DNA of 12,722 nt from Nitrososphaerales archaeon TH5895. GTDB lineage: Archaea > Thermoproteota > Nitrososphaeria > Nitrososphaerales > Nitrososphaeraceae. Position numbers and translations under genes: made by a program. The notes below the pieces were generated by a model that saw only the letters and a program-made list of their open reading frames with translations, had not been told where the DNA came from and searched no databases. How positions within the stretch are numbered: position 1 is the first letter of the stretch; every line of letters starts with the position of its first letter. Below are positions 1 through 9,558 of this stretch, one piece after another. The stretch is from assembly GCA_014523695.1 (NCBI GenBank), contig JAATVS010000214.1, forward strand, positions 1 through 12,722, read 5' to 3'.

Positions 1-108
1 AAAGGTTTAGGAGCATATTTGGGGGATGCCAGAATGTTCAATGATATACGGAAAAGCTTTCAGATGATGAATTCTAGTTTAAAAATAAGAGCAGAGAGTC
101 ATGAATAG
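1..108 (+). CDS. possible 3' end of a gene truncated by the window edge
   Basis: The first reading frame is open from base 1 to a TAG at 106-108, giving 35 residues (begins KGLGAYLGDARMF, ends KIRAESHE). The composition is protein-like: mixed hydrophobic, charged and glycine residues, with an Arg/Lys-rich, probably helical tail. I do not recognise the family, and no start codon can be judged because the frame enters from outside. A run of 35 codons without a stop is not strong evidence in AT-rich DNA, so this could be chance. If real, it is transcribed towards the non-coding kilobase that follows and converges with cbiA. Confidence 0.35.
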   Translation, partial: KGLGAYLGDARMFNDIRKSFQMMNSSLKIRAESHE

Positions 109-1148
109 ATTTTTCATTTCAAGTTGATGACTAAGTAATGAGCTTGTTGTTGGTCATAACATATTTTTCAACCTTACTAACGAAAGACATATCCTTGCAG
201 GGATCAATACCCTCAGTCATCGGCCAAACGACCATTGCCAGTTTTTAATTTGGCTGAGTACTAGTAACTCTAAACGTTATCAGATTACGAGTAATAACTG
301 GATTCAACCCATCATTGATTATTTTCGATGCTTTTATTCGACAGTATTCTGCCTATAGTTCGAGAACTGCAGCGGAATATGCTGCCTTCCGAGAGTAACC
401 CACAAATGACACAAACTTGCCCCAAATAATTCGCTCAATCATTCACAACATGGAGTCATCAAGAGGCTATTCAAGCTTTCCAGGCTCATCACATTCCGCG
501 TGTCAAAACTAGGAAAGTTTAGAAATCTCGTAAAGGCGATCTCTACGTTACTTGAATTTACCCACATACCATATTAGCGATAAAAAACAAACTACAGTAG
601 GAGGGATTTAGTGAAATGATCAGTCTGGATATTCAAGTGAAAATGAAGACTCGGGGGCAAGAAATATCAGATCAATGGGTACGTACAGCTAGGGGAATTC
701 TTCCTCAGTTTACATAAGGCATGTTCGCTATATTCATCCTGATAGATACCAACTAACAGATAACTAGCCTATATTTCACTGCAATTAACCGGTTGTGGGC
801 GGAGAAGATCGGATTTTTTGTTTTGATAACGTGTCATTCGGATTTGTTATTTCAATCTACTCCATACACATAACGATTGAGCTGGCTACATGTATATCTT
901 ACATCCATATATCTTACATCCGTACTCGGAACAAAGGTATTGAAGCAGAGGCTATACATCATAGGTTTGTCAGCTTAACAGTAAGTTACAAGTGGGAGAG
1001 TACTTCTATACTTCATTGTATTTTTATTCTAGGCATAGGGTCTCTGTGGTTAATAGAGAATAACAAGTCAAAAATGTACTTAAATGATTCTAGTTCACGA
1101 GTACTGCGGATTATCAAAACCTCTACAAATAATTACAATTGACGAAGC
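109..1148. other. about 1 kb without a convincing gene; probable decayed sequence
   Basis: No long frame with family features is present. Several short protein-like runs occur on both strands: a minus-strand ATG frame of 34 codons at 131-235 (starts MVVWPMTEGIDPC); a plus-strand run ending at a TAA near 393-395 that contains YSAYSSRTAAEYAAFRE; a run near 450-560 interrupted by stops (HQEAIQAFQAHHIPRVKTRK, then a stop, then KSRKGDLYV); and a 33-codon ATG frame at 616-717 preceded by GGAGGG at 600-605. A 115-codon GTG frame (795-1142) has no Shine-Dalgarno site and an unremarkable Ile/Ser-rich product, though a TATA-like element at 770-775 sits about 25 bases upstream. The mosaic of short frames suggests one or more degraded genes, possibly from a mobile element, but none is identifiable. 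Confidence 0.4.
893..921. repeat. short tandem direct repeat, 14 bp, period 15
   Basis: The 14-base string tatatcttacatcc occurs at 893-906 and again at 908-921, separated by one A. It lies inside the otherwise unassigned left-hand region and creates the repeated residues YIHISYI in the weak 115-codon frame there. It looks like local slippage duplication. Confidence 0.7.
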
Positions 1149-2543
1149 TTACTTTCTTTTATAGTGTACGCACCTGTCTACTATTCTTCCAAGTATTCTA
1201 GTGTCCGCAAAATGCAAGTGCATGTAGGATGCAACACATGTGTTATATGTTAAACCATCGAACTGCCCATTTATCCCTCGACCTCTTTGCATGCTAAATG
1301 AGAATTGAGAATCTGAAGAGATGTTTACTAATTCAGAGTAGTGAAATTCGTGGCCGTGAACCTGAGAAATATTACCCATTATTTCACCCTTGCCTTTGGC
1401 TTCCGTGTACCCAATTGTAACTCGGTTGGTCATAGATGTCTCTGTATCGAATATACCGACCATCGAATATCTTCTATGCTTTTTTCTTCTATTGTCATTT
1501 ATTACTTTAGTGAGGTACATTAGACCTCCACATTCCGCCAGTGTAGGCATTCCATTGACAATCGATTTATGTATTGACTTTTTCATTGAGTTGTTCATTT
1601 CTAGGCGTGGTGCCAATATTTCAGGAAAACCACCACCTATCAAGAGTCCGTCAACATCCCTCGGTACTGACTTTTCTTTGATAGGGCTGAAAAAGACTAG
1701 AGAAACACCATTTTTCCTAAGTGAATTTAGATTATCGTAGTAATAAAAATTAAATGACTCATCAAATGCGACAGCAATTTTACATATAGGTTTACTTTCA
1801 TTTTTAGGTAGCAGTTGAGATCCGTTTTGATTTCTTTTCATACGTTTGAGGGACAGTATGCTATCAAGGTTAATCTGATCAGCAACATATTTCGCACAAT
1901 TCAGGATAATATTTTTACCATTACCTTTGATTTCAATAGGGGGGATAAGCCCCAAATACCTTTCGACAGATCGGATCTCCTCATTTCGGTAAATGATCCC
2001 AAGAAGTTTTTTCTTTACTTGAATGCTCAATGCGTCATGTATCATGCTTGAATGTTTTTGGCTACCAACATTGTTTATGATAATCCCGGCCACGTTCAGG
2101 CAAGGATCAAATTTTGTATATCCAAGAATCATAGCAGCAACAGATTGGGAAGTTTTGGCAGCATCTACAACTAATATAATTGGTGCATCGAGCATCTTTG
2201 AGATATGAGCAGTGCTCCCGAAGTTCCTCTTTCCAGAAATTCCGTCAAATAAGCCCATTACTCCCTCTATTACTGAGACATCCGCATCGCAAGAGTTTCT
2301 TTCAAAACACTCCATTACTCCTTTTTTTCCCATTAGCCAGAGATCGAGGTTCCTTGACTGACGACCAGTAACGAACGTATGGTAACAAGGATCAATAAAG
2401 TCTGGACCAATCTTATACGGTTGTACCATGAATCCACATTCTACAAGCTTACGCATAATTCCCATTGATACCGTTGTCTTTCCTACTCCACTAGTTGTTC
2501 CAGCAATCACAATCGCTGGCTTTTGCAACAAGTACCTGTTCAC
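1149..2543 (-). CDS. cbiA: cobyrinic acid a,c-diamide synthase (CbiA/CobB)
   Basis: This glutamine-dependent, ATP-using enzyme amidates the a and c side chains of cobyrinic acid, or of hydrogenobyrinic acid in the aerobic route, during cobalamin ring synthesis in the cytoplasm. The 464 residues match the usual family length. The N-terminal half is the dethiobiotin-synthetase-like ATPase: a P-loop at 15-23 (GTTSGVGKT), the substrate motif KIGPDFIDPCYH at 44-55 and VIEGVMGLFDG near 91-101. The C-terminal half is a class I glutamine amidotransferase domain: LLIGGGFPE at 300-308, the nucleophile Cys338 in AECGGLMYL, HGHEFHYSEL at 396-405 and the histidines of SYMHLHF at 439-445. The start is a GTG at 2543; an ATG just upstream is out of frame and closed at once by TGA. 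The gene lies 74 bases downstream of uvrC on the same strand, so it may be co-transcribed or use its own weak promoter. The paralogue CbiP/CobQ is ruled out by motif layout. In an archaeon the early-cobalt (CbiA) substrate is the likely one. Confidence 0.95.
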   Translation of the reverse strand: MNRYLLQKPAIVIAGTTSGVGKTTVSMGIMRKLVECGFMVQPYKIGPDFIDPCYHTFVTGRQSRNLDLWLMGKKGVMECFERNSCDADVSVIEGVMGLFDGISGKRNFGSTAHISKMLDAPIILVVDAAKTSQSVAAMILGYTKFDPCLNVAGIIINNVGSQKHSSMIHDALSIQVKKKLLGIIYRNEEIRSVERYLGLIPPIEIKGNGKNIILNCAKYVADQINLDSILSLKRMKRNQNGSQLLPKNESKPICKIAVAFDESFNFYYYDNLNSLRKNGVSLVFFSPIKEKSVPRDVDGLLIGGGFPEILAPRLEMNNSMKKSIHKSIVNGMPTLAECGGLMYLTKVINDNRRKKHRRYSMVGIFDTETSMTNRVTIGYTEAKGKGEIMGNISQVHGHEFHYSELVNISSDSQFSFSMQRGRGINGQFDGLTYNTCVASYMHLHFADTRILGRIVDRCVHYKRK

Positions 2544-2583
2544 CTCATAATCCAGTTTTCGTAGAAATGCGGCTCAAGTTGAA

Positions 2584-2593
2584 TTAGATAAAC
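2584..2593 (-). promoter_or_regulatory. possible TATA element for cbiA
   Basis: In the 74-base gap between uvrC and cbiA the minus strand reads GTTTATCTAA. Initiation about 25 bases downstream would fall near 2563 and leave a roughly 20-base leader before the GTG start. This would let cbiA be expressed apart from the uvr genes. It rests on an AT-rich match only, and read-through from uvrC is equally possible. Confidence 0.25.
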
Positions 2594-2617
2594 GTCCGAC
2601 CGAAATATTGTTCGTTG

Positions 2618-4267
2618 TCATAGATTCCTAATCGTGCTTTTGCGAATTTTGATGTTATATTTAAGGCCGAACCTGTGAGATTCATCTCTTACAGATCGAA
2701 GTAACTTTAACCCTTCATCATTGGCAGGCAGAATGAGAGGGTATTTCCTATCAGTTGTATAGATCTCTTCGTTGCCTTTGGCAAGAGAAAGACATGGAAT
2801 ATCCAAGTCAAGAGATCTCAAAGTTCTGACCGCACAGTTCAGTTGCCCCTTGCCTCCATCTATAAGTATTAAATCAGGAAGTGGCAAACCCTTGCCCACA
2901 TTCTCCATAGATTCTGGCCGATATCTTCTCCTAACTATCTCTTCTACCATTGCAAAATCATTCTGTATTCCCTTATTTTGTATTCTGAATCTCCGATATC
3001 CGGATTTCGAACATTCGCCATTTACAAACCGTACACATGCGCCCACTGCTATACTTGTTCCTAAATTTGATACATCAAAACAGTCGATAACATATGGTAT
3101 AAAATTTAGTTTTAGCTTGTTCCTAAGATTTAGAAGCGAAGGATGATATTCCTGTTCGACATAGAGCAATAAATTTGTCTCAATTAGATCAATAATTTTA
3201 TTTCTGTCGCCATGATGAGTTCCCTTTTGAACCGGCAGGATTGTTACTTTATGCCCGGCGATAGACTCTAAGTACCCTTCAAGTGCATTGGCCTCTTGAA
3301 TCTCTTCATTTGTATATACGTATCTTGGAACCATACTATCAGAACTATAGTACTGTGATATGAAAGTAGATAAAGAATTATCCCCTACGAGATCGAAACT
3401 AGCGTGATTTCTGTCCATAATTACTCCTTTTCTACGCTTCAAGGTAAGTACATGTGCAACTCCCATATCTTCGTTCTTTATGATCCCAAAGAATTCTTCA
3501 TCTGCACCTCGATTTGCATTAATTTCCATTTTTTGTTTCACAGTTATATTCTCGAGTCTTTGTATAGTATCACGGAGGTCCTTTGCTTGTTCATATTTGT
3601 GATTTCTTGATGCTTCAGTCATGTCTTCTTTCAATCTACCTTTTAGTTCTTCCATATTGTTCCTCCTGGTAAGCACTTCATGCAACATCGTCACTTTGTC
3701 CATGTATTGTTCCCGTGTAACATTACCAATGCACGGAGCATCACAATTCTTGATAAAAAACTCTAGGCAAGGTTTTTTAGGCAACTTTTTACAAATCCTT
3801 ACCTTAAACAATCTTCTTAACGATCCTGTGGACAATATCTTCGAGCTCCCATGAACAAATGGACCATAGACCTTTCCCTTAGGACCAAAAAAATCCCCGT
3901 TCCTGTTCCTTCGCGCAACAAGAAGGCGAGGGAATTCCTCTTGTGTTATTTTCAGATAGGTATATTTTTGCTGATACTTCAGCTCAATATTAAATATTGG
4001 TCTGTACTGTTTTATCAAACTTGATTCGAGAAGAAATGCTTCAGTTTCGTTGAGTGTGACAACGAAATCAATGGCTGCAACTCTTGAGAGTAACCGTGCA
4101 GTCTTGATTGCGTGATAACCCTCATCAATCTTGTTCACAACGTAACTTTTTAGTCTTTTTTTTAGATTTTTTGCTTTGCCAATATATATCACTCGGCCAG
4201 TTTGATCTTTCATGAAATAGACACCTGGGCCGTCGGGAACGCGAACGATTTTTTGTCCTAGACTCAT
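2618..4267 (-). CDS. uvrC: excinuclease ABC subunit C, lacking the C-terminal HhH domain
   Basis: UvrC makes the two incisions flanking a DNA lesion after loading on the UvrB-DNA complex. Domains in order: GIY-YIG nuclease for the 3' cut (residues about 12-90, with GVY at 15-17 and YIG at 28-30); a cysteine set C159, C167, C175 and C179 in the region that carries a 4Fe-4S cluster in characterised UvrC; a UVR domain that contacts UvrB (about 205-240); and the RNase H-like nuclease for the 5' cut. The residues corresponding to the E. coli catalytic set are visible as D398 (DCFDVSNLG), D437 (NDFAM), D470 (LIDGGKGQL) and H531 (DESHRF). The protein ends 18 residues after that histidine, so the tandem helix-hairpin-helix domain that ends the roughly 600-residue bacterial proteins is absent; no frame in the 74 bases downstream supplies it. 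The ATG overlaps the uvrA stop (ATGA), implying translational coupling, and AGGAT lies about 9 bases upstream of it. Confidence 0.96.
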   Translation of the reverse strand: MSLGQKIVRVPDGPGVYFMKDQTGRVIYIGKAKNLKKRLKSYVVNKIDEGYHAIKTARLLSRVAAIDFVVTLNETEAFLLESSLIKQYRPIFNIELKYQQKYTYLKITQEEFPRLLVARRNRNGDFFGPKGKVYGPFVHGSSKILSTGSLRRLFKVRICKKLPKKPCLEFFIKNCDAPCIGNVTREQYMDKVTMLHEVLTRRNNMEELKGRLKEDMTEASRNHKYEQAKDLRDTIQRLENITVKQKMEINANRGADEEFFGIIKNEDMGVAHVLTLKRRKGVIMDRNHASFDLVGDNSLSTFISQYYSSDSMVPRYVYTNEEIQEANALEGYLESIAGHKVTILPVQKGTHHGDRNKIIDLIETNLLLYVEQEYHPSLLNLRNKLKLNFIPYVIDCFDVSNLGTSIAVGACVRFVNGECSKSGYRRFRIQNKGIQNDFAMVEEIVRRRYRPESMENVGKGLPLPDLILIDGGKGQLNCAVRTLRSLDLDIPCLSLAKGNEEIYTTDRKYPLILPANDEGLKLLRSVRDESHRFGLKYNIKIRKSTIRNL

Positions 4268-7173
4268 TTTCTTGTATCCTGTTCTCTTATTATTGTATTG
4301 AGTACCTGGTTCGGAAATAATTTTGATTTGAGGTACCTGCCTGTATGACTACTATCGCTTCGTGAGATTTCTTCTGGTGTTCCGCATGCAACTATCCTTC
4401 CTCCCAATTGCCCTCCTTCCGGTCCAAGATCTATTATCCAATCAGCAGAGGCAATTACATCTAAATTATGCTCTATAATGATCACAGTGTTACCAAGTTC
4501 AACTAATTTTTGCAGGACATAAAGCAGCTTGCTAACGTCTGCGAAATGAAGCCCCGTAGTAGGCTCATCAAGTATATACACGGTATTGCCTGTGTCTTTT
4601 TTCGATAGTTCAGCTGCAAGTTTGATCCTTTGGGACTCCCCACCTGAAAGCGTTGTCGCCGGTTGACCTAGACGCAAGTAACCTAGCCCAACGTTATTAA
4701 GGAAGCCTAATTTTCTGAATATGCTTGGGATATTCGAAAAGAATTCGAGCGCTTCATCCACAGTCATGGCCAAGATATCTGCGACTGTCTTTTTTTTGAA
4801 GGTAATGCCTAGCGTTTCTGAATTGTATCTTTTACCCTTGCAGGTATCGCACGTAATATATACGTCTGCAAGGAACTGCATCTCAATCCGTTTTACTCCT
4901 ACACCTTCACATTCTTCGCACCTACCATCGGGAACATTAAATGAAAATCTCCCAGGCTTGAATCCTTTTTCCTTTGCCATCGTGGTCTTTGAAAATAGTT
5001 CTCTTATCGGAGTGAATGCATTTACGTACGTTGCAGCATTCGATCTCGGCGTACGACCAATTGGAGATTGATCGATTCCTATAACCTTGTCTACCATTTC
5101 TAATCCAGTAATTCCTTTATGTTTTCCGGCCTGTTCTCGAGAGTTATAGAAATGAGTAGATAATTCCTTGAATAGTATATCATTGACTAGAGTAGACTTT
5201 CCTGAACCAGACACACCCGTAACCACAGTCAGGCAACCCAATGGGAAGGAGACATCAATACTCTTCAAGTTATTCTCTTCTGCTCGATGGACAGTGATGA
5301 ATTTATTGGCACTCTTTCTCTTATCTTTTGGTTTTGTGACATGCAATGAGCCAGTCAGATATTGGCCAGTAATTGATTCAATCGACCTAGAAACGTCTTC
5401 TACAGACCCGCTTGCTACTACCTTGCCTCCATGGTTGCCAGCTCCCGGTCCCAGATCTAATACCCAATCAGAACTCCTTATCACTTCCTCATCATGTTCG
5501 ACTATAATAAGCGAATTCCCCAGTTCCCTAAGTTTCTTCAGGGTTGCAATGAGCTTTGCGTTGTCCCTCTGATGTAACCCAATGGTTGGTTCGTCGAGGA
5601 CATAGAGCACCCCAGAAAGATTTGAACCAATTTGAGTAGCCAATCTAATTCGCTGTGATTCACCTCCTGACAATGTAGATACCGTACGATTTAGCTGTAG
5701 ATAGTCTAAGCCCACATCCAATAGAAATTGTAGGCGAGCTTTTACCTCTTTTAGTATAGCTCTTGAAATGATCAGATCATTTGTCGATAGTGTAATTTGT
5801 TTAAAAAATTCTAAGCAATCTCCAATTGAAAGATTGCACACATCCATTATGGATCTCCCATCAATCTTTACTGAGAGAGCTTCACTTCTAAGCCTGTTCC
5901 CCCTGCAAGACTCACATGAGTGTTCACGCATATACTTGGCTATCTCTTCTCGCTTTGAATCGGATACTGTTTGGCTAAAGAGCCTTTCCAGATTGGGAAT
6001 AACGCCTTCAAAATTTCCAACATATTCCCACTTACTATCTGAGTTTCTCGACTTGTAGCTATACCGAATACGTCTGTCGGTTCCATAAAGGATTACTCCA
6101 AGTTGATCTTCAGTGAATTTGGAGATAGGTACATTCAAATTGAAGCCGAAATGTTTACCAACATCTCTGAGTCTAGATGACCTGAAAGAAGCAAAACGCC
6201 CTAACCATGGCTTGATGGCCCCTTCCAATATGCTTTTCGACTTGTCGGGAATTATCAAATCAGAGTCGAATTTCAGCTTGAAGCCTAATCCATTACAAGC
6301 TTTGCAAGCTCCAAATGGTGAATTAAATGAAAAGGAGCGAGGTTCCAGCTCCCCCATACTCAATCCGCAATTAGGGCAGGCATTTTGTTGAGAATAGAGG
6401 TACATTTCGTTATCTACCAGTATCGCAGCCAATCCGTTGCCTAACCGCAATGCCAATTGGACTGACTCAATTAATCGAGCGTGTTCTTCATTAGAAATTT
6501 CGAGCCTGTCTACAACCACCTCGATAGAGTGCTTCTTTTGTTTATCCAGAACAGGCAGATTTGGATCGCTCTCAACATCACCACCTACGCGATTGCTGCT
6601 AGCATAACTATCTAAATTCGTCAATTCGCCATCAATTCTAACCCTTGGAAATCCATCTTTTTTTAAGCCTCCCAGTAACTTTCTAAAAGATCCCTTCTTC
6701 GCTTGGACTACCGGGGCAAGCAAAAGACCCTTTCTTGCTTCAAATGCTGCAAGTATCGAATCACTAATTGCCTCTGTGGATTGTCTACTGATTCTTCGTT
6801 CGCAACTGGGACAGAATGGAATTCCGATTCGAGCATAGAGTAAACGTAGATAGTCATAAATCTCTGTAACAGTGCCCACAGTAGAACGCGGATTCTTATT
6901 TGTGGTTTTCTGCTGAATCGAAATGGCCGGAGAAAGTCCATCAATTGAATCAATGTCTGGTTTGTCCATTAGTTCCAAAAACTGTCTCGCATAAGCAGAC
7001 AAAGACTCTACGTATCTGCGTTGTCCCTCTGCATAGATCGTATCAAATGCAAGAGTAGACTTGCCTGAACCTGACAGGCCAGTAAAAACTACCAATTTGT
7101 TTCTTGGTATAGTAACACTTATGTTCTTCAGGTTATGCTCACGCGCTCCCTTTATGATAATGTTATCAAGCAT
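4264..7173 (-). CDS. uvrA: excinuclease ABC subunit A
   Basis: UvrA is a dimeric DNA-binding ABC ATPase that scans for helix-distorting lesions and loads UvrB. The 969 residues include two complete ATPase halves. The first has Walker [10 protein letters not shown] at 32-40, signature LSGGES at 501-506 and Walker B with LDEPTIGLH ending near 534. The second has Walker [10 protein letters not shown] at 653-661, signature LSGGES at 843-848 and LDEPTTGLH ending near 876. Paired CxxC zinc sites are intact: C121/C124 with C420/C423, C266/C269 with C290/C293, and C752/C755 with C775/C778, the last being the C-terminal zinc finger. The ATG at 7173 gives the standard family N-terminus ([14 protein letters not shown]). 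A Shine-Dalgarno-like AGGGA overlaps the uvrB stop codon 9 bases upstream, so uvrB and uvrA are almost certainly one transcript. Nothing is truncated. Family and orthology are clear; drug-resistance UvrA2-type paralogues are unlikely given the uvrB and uvrC neighbours. Confidence 0.98.
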   Translation of the reverse strand: MLDNIIIKGAREHNLKNISVTIPRNKLVVFTGLSGSGKSTLAFDTIYAEGQRRYVESLSAYARQFLELMDKPDIDSIDGLSPAISIQQKTTNKNPRSTVGTVTEIYDYLRLLYARIGIPFCPSCERRISRQSTEAISDSILAAFEARKGLLLAPVVQAKKGSFRKLLGGLKKDGFPRVRIDGELTNLDSYASSNRVGGDVESDPNLPVLDKQKKHSIEVVVDRLEISNEEHARLIESVQLALRLGNGLAAILVDNEMYLYSQQNACPNCGLSMGELEPRSFSFNSPFGACKACNGLGFKLKFDSDLIIPDKSKSILEGAIKPWLGRFASFRSSRLRDVGKHFGFNLNVPISKFTEDQLGVILYGTDRRIRYSYKSRNSDSKWEYVGNFEGVIPNLERLFSQTVSDSKREEIAKYMREHSCESCRGNRLRSEALSVKIDGRSIMDVCNLSIGDCLEFFKQITLSTNDLIISRAILKEVKARLQFLLDVGLDYLQLNRTVSTLSGGESQRIRLATQIGSNLSGVLYVLDEPTIGLHQRDNAKLIATLKKLRELGNSLIIVEHDEEVIRSSDWVLDLGPGAGNHGGKVVASGSVEDVSRSIESITGQYLTGSLHVTKPKDKRKSANKFITVHRAEENNLKSIDVSFPLGCLTVVTGVSGSGKSTLVNDILFKELSTHFYNSREQAGKHKGITGLEMVDKVIGIDQSPIGRTPRSNAATYVNAFTPIRELFSKTTMAKEKGFKPGRFSFNVPDGRCEECEGVGVKRIEMQFLADVYITCDTCKGKRYNSETLGITFKKKTVADILAMTVDEALEFFSNIPSIFRKLGFLNNVGLGYLRLGQPATTLSGGESQRIKLAAELSKKDTGNTVYILDEPTTGLHFADVSKLLYVLQKLVELGNTVIIIEHNLDVIASADWIIDLGPEGGQLGGRIVACGTPEEISRSDSSHTGRYLKSKLFPNQVLNTIIREQDTRK

Positions 7174-7182
7174 CGACTATCC

Positions 7183-9183
7183 CTAAGTCCATGAAGTTTT
7201 AGGTTCTCCTAATGCTCTTTTTATTTTGTACAATTTACTTCTCAAATCAATTGCACGTTCAAACTTGAGATCCTCTGCACTCTGTATCATTTGAGCTTCT
7301 GTATTGAGCGCAAGTTTACCAAGATCTGATTTACTCATTGATTTAATATTCACATCTATGGAATCATTCTCAGAGCTTGATATGGGTTTCACAATGGACT
7401 TGGGGATGATGCTATTTTTCTTGTTATATTCAACCTGCTTTTCCCGCCGCCGATCGCTCTCACCAATGGCTCTTTTCATTGAATCAGTGACTTTATCAGC
7501 GTAGAGTATGACTCTTCCATCAATATTTCTGGCAGCTCTTCCAAAGGTCTGCACAAGGCTCGTAGAATTTCTTAGAAATCCTTCCTTATCAGCGTCCAAA
7601 ATTGCGACTAATGATACTTCAGGAAGATCGAGACCTTCCCTGAGTAGATTTACGCCTACTAGCACATCGAATTCTCCGATTCTCAGTTGACGAAGAAGCT
7701 CAGTTCTATCCAAACCTTTTATTTCCGAATGAATATACCTAACTCTGATGTTCTTTTTAGTTAAGAAATCGGCAAGGTCTTCTGACATCCTCTTTGTCAA
7801 AGTTGTAACAAGGGTCCTTTGATTACGCTTTTTCTGTCTCCGAACCTCTTGGATCAGGTCTTGTATTTGATTTCGTGCCTCTCGCACCTCTACTACAGGA
7901 TCGACTAGACCTGTCGGCCTTACTAATTGCTCGACAACCTGCCAACTTTGTTTCAATTCATAATCGGAAGGGGTAGCTGAAATGAAAATTACTTTTTTCA
8001 TGTACTCTTCAAACTCTTTGAATTTCAAAGGTCGATTATCTGCTGCACTTGGGAGTCGAAATCCATAATCGATAAGTGTTTTCTTTCTACCAAAATCACC
8101 GTTAAACATAGCATGTAACTGAGGTATGGTAACATGAGATTCATCTATAACCAGAATAAAATCTTCACCAAAGAAATCCAGAAGACAATAAGGAGGATCA
8201 CCAGGACTTCTTCCATCAAAGTGTCTGGAGTAATTTTCTATTCCTTGACAATAACCTAACTCTTGTATCATTTCTGTATCATAATTTGTTCTGGAGCTGA
8301 GCCTCTGTCTTTCAAGTTCAGATGGCAGATTAGGTAACCATTCTTCAAGTTCTTGACGGATTGATGTAATAGCTGATTGCCTTCTATCGTCACCGACAAC
8401 ATAATGCTTGGCTGGAAATATTTTCACTCTTTGAACCTCCCTTATCTTTTCCATGGTAATAGGATCGTGCCAAGTTATCATTTCGATATCTTGCCCAAAA
8501 AGTGCTATCCTTAAAAGATCCTCTGAGTAGGCAGGGATAATGTCGATCGTATCCCCCCTGACTCTAAATCCTCCGGCCTTCAGCGAAAGATCGTTTCTTT
8601 CGTAGCGAGCCTCTATAAGCCTACTAATTATAAACTTTCTGTCTGCTTTAGAATTTTTGTCAAGCAGAATTGAATTCTGGTCCCATTCAACCGGAGAGCC
8701 TAAAGAGTATATACATGAAACGGTAGCAATTATGATAGTAGGCTCTCCAGACATTAACATTGCTGTTGCCTCTAATCTCATCTTCTCTATTCTTTCGTTT
8801 ATCTCGGTATCCTTTTCAATATATGTATCAGTCTGTGGAAGGTAGCTCTCTGGTTGATAGTAATCATAAAAGCTTACAAAATAACCTACATTATTTTGAG
8901 GGAACAATTCCTTTAATTCGGTATAAAGTTGAGCTGCTAATGTCTTATTATGGGATATTATGAGAGTGTTCTTATTAACGGCTGCTATCACATTTGCGAT
9001 TGTAAACGTTTTTCCACTACCAGTAACCCCAAGTAGAGTTTGGCAACCATTCCTCTCCAAGGCTCCGAAAGATAGTTTGGATATTGCGATTGGCTGATCC
9101 CCACTTGGAGGAAAACTATTCGGTGATAGCGTGAACATACCAGACATAGCTTTGCTCCGGGACAACATCTTTACAAAGATCAT
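7183..9183 (-). CDS. uvrB: excinuclease ABC subunit B (start probably 9168 or 9147)
   Basis: UvrB is the helicase-like ATPase that verifies damage by threading one strand behind a beta-hairpin, then recruits UvrC. Visible motifs: Walker A GVTGSGKT at 52-59; the beta-hairpin [18 protein letters not shown] near 108-125; DESH at 347-350; SATPSDYE near 402; [14 protein letters not shown] near 510; QTFGRAARN at 545-553; and a C-terminal UVR domain at about 626-662 that pairs with the one in UvrC. The listed ATG at 9183 adds a non-conserved leader. Family proteins start about six to ten residues before the FxPSGDQPxAI motif, which here favours Met13 (9147), preceded by CGGAG at good spacing, or Met16 (9138). 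A TATA-like element at 9191-9196 predicts initiation near 9168, at Met6, so the ATG at 9183 would lie upstream of the transcript. The gene heads the uvrBAC operon. The product call is secure; only the start is open. Confidence 0.97.
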   Translation of the reverse strand: MIFVKMLSRSKAMSGMFTLSPNSFPPSGDQPIAISKLSFGALERNGCQTLLGVTGSGKTFTIANVIAAVNKNTLIISHNKTLAAQLYTELKELFPQNNVGYFVSFYDYYQPESYLPQTDTYIEKDTEINERIEKMRLEATAMLMSGEPTIIIATVSCIYSLGSPVEWDQNSILLDKNSKADRKFIISRLIEARYERNDLSLKAGGFRVRGDTIDIIPAYSEDLLRIALFGQDIEMITWHDPITMEKIREVQRVKIFPAKHYVVGDDRRQSAITSIRQELEEWLPNLPSELERQRLSSRTNYDTEMIQELGYCQGIENYSRHFDGRSPGDPPYCLLDFFGEDFILVIDESHVTIPQLHAMFNGDFGRKKTLIDYGFRLPSAADNRPLKFKEFEEYMKKVIFISATPSDYELKQSWQVVEQLVRPTGLVDPVVEVREARNQIQDLIQEVRRQKKRNQRTLVTTLTKRMSEDLADFLTKKNIRVRYIHSEIKGLDRTELLRQLRIGEFDVLVGVNLLREGLDLPEVSLVAILDADKEGFLRNSTSLVQTFGRAARNIDGRVILYADKVTDSMKRAIGESDRRREKQVEYNKKNSIIPKSIVKPISSSENDSIDVNIKSMSKSDLGKLALNTEAQMIQSAEDLKFERAIDLRSKLYKIKRALGEPKTSWT

Positions 9184-9190
9184 TACGCGA

Positions 9191-9196
9191 ATATAA
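9191..9196 (-). promoter_or_regulatory. TATA element of the uvrBAC operon
   Basis: The minus strand reads TTATAT here. Archaeal initiation about 25 bases downstream would fall near 9168. That excludes the first in-frame ATG of uvrB and allows either a leaderless start at 9168 or a roughly 20-base leader carrying CGGAG before the ATG at 9147. The element lies just past the stop of the small upstream frame ending at 9203. It is inferred from sequence and spacing only. Confidence 0.5.
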
Positions 9197-9202
9197 CACT
9201 AT

Positions 9203-9361
9203 TCAATCAGTTAACCTAGTGAAAACTGTCTCTGTATTTGTAATCTGACTTAAATCGTCCTCTACTTTAGCGAATCCCTGCATCAGCAGACTAAGTCCAT
9301 AACTGATTTCAGTCAATTTAAATGCTAGATTCCAGCCTTTTGAGGTAGCGAATACCGTCAT
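9203..9361 (-). CDS. possible 52-residue small protein or gene remnant
   Basis: An ATG at 9361 opens a 52-codon frame to a TGA at 9203. The product (starts MTVFATSKGWNLAFKLTEIS, ends NTETVFTRLTD) looks like one amphipathic helix followed by an acidic, Asp/Glu/Gln-rich tail, with no signal peptide or cysteine. There is no clear Shine-Dalgarno site; TAGGGCCGATAG lies 10-20 bases upstream. It begins 15 bases after the stop of the open stretch that continues the 94-residue frame, but in another frame, so it could be the displaced C-terminal part of a broken gene. It has the same strand as the HTH pair and uvrB. I do not recognise it. Confidence 0.3.
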   Translation of the reverse strand: MTVFATSKGWNLAFKLTEISYGLSLLMQGFAKVEDDLSQITNTETVFTRLTD

Positions 9362-9375
9362 TATTTCTATCGGCC

Positions 9376-9558
9376 CTAAAATACACGATTAGGGTCTTCA
9401 TCACGCCAACGGTTGTCACAGCGGCCACTACTATCGCATCCTGCTATTTTGTGCTCCAACTCTCTCCGATTGAATTTGTCCTGCAGTTCTTGATAATTGA
9501 GACCTAAAACATGAGCCACTCTATTGCTATAAGAGGTAGGTTCAAACTTGCTATTTGG
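9376..9558 (-). pseudogene. open frame continuing past the TAA of the 94-residue gene
   Basis: Directly after the TAA at 9559-9561 the same frame remains open for 59 codons to a TAG at 9376-9378. The translation is hydrophilic and protein-like, including SNRVAHVLGLNYQELQDKFN and a Cys/Trp/Arg-rich end (GCDSSGRCDNRWRDEDPNRV). It could be the severed C-terminal half of a longer protein, giving a gene of about 154 codons with one nonsense mutation. It could also be an independent small gene starting at a GTG at 9519, or chance. No Shine-Dalgarno site precedes that GTG. A 59-codon stop-free run by chance is uncommon but not extraordinary at this base composition. Confidence 0.3.

Noticed and set aside
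795..1142. 115-codon plus-strand frame with a GTG start
   Set aside because: No Shine-Dalgarno site, no recognisable motif, part of it is made by a 15-base tandem repeat, and the region looks decayed. A TATA-like element about 25 bases upstream is not enough in AT-rich DNA.
6708..6953. 81-codon minus-strand frame inside uvrA
   Set aside because: It overlaps the conserved uvrA sequence in another frame and is only a shadow.
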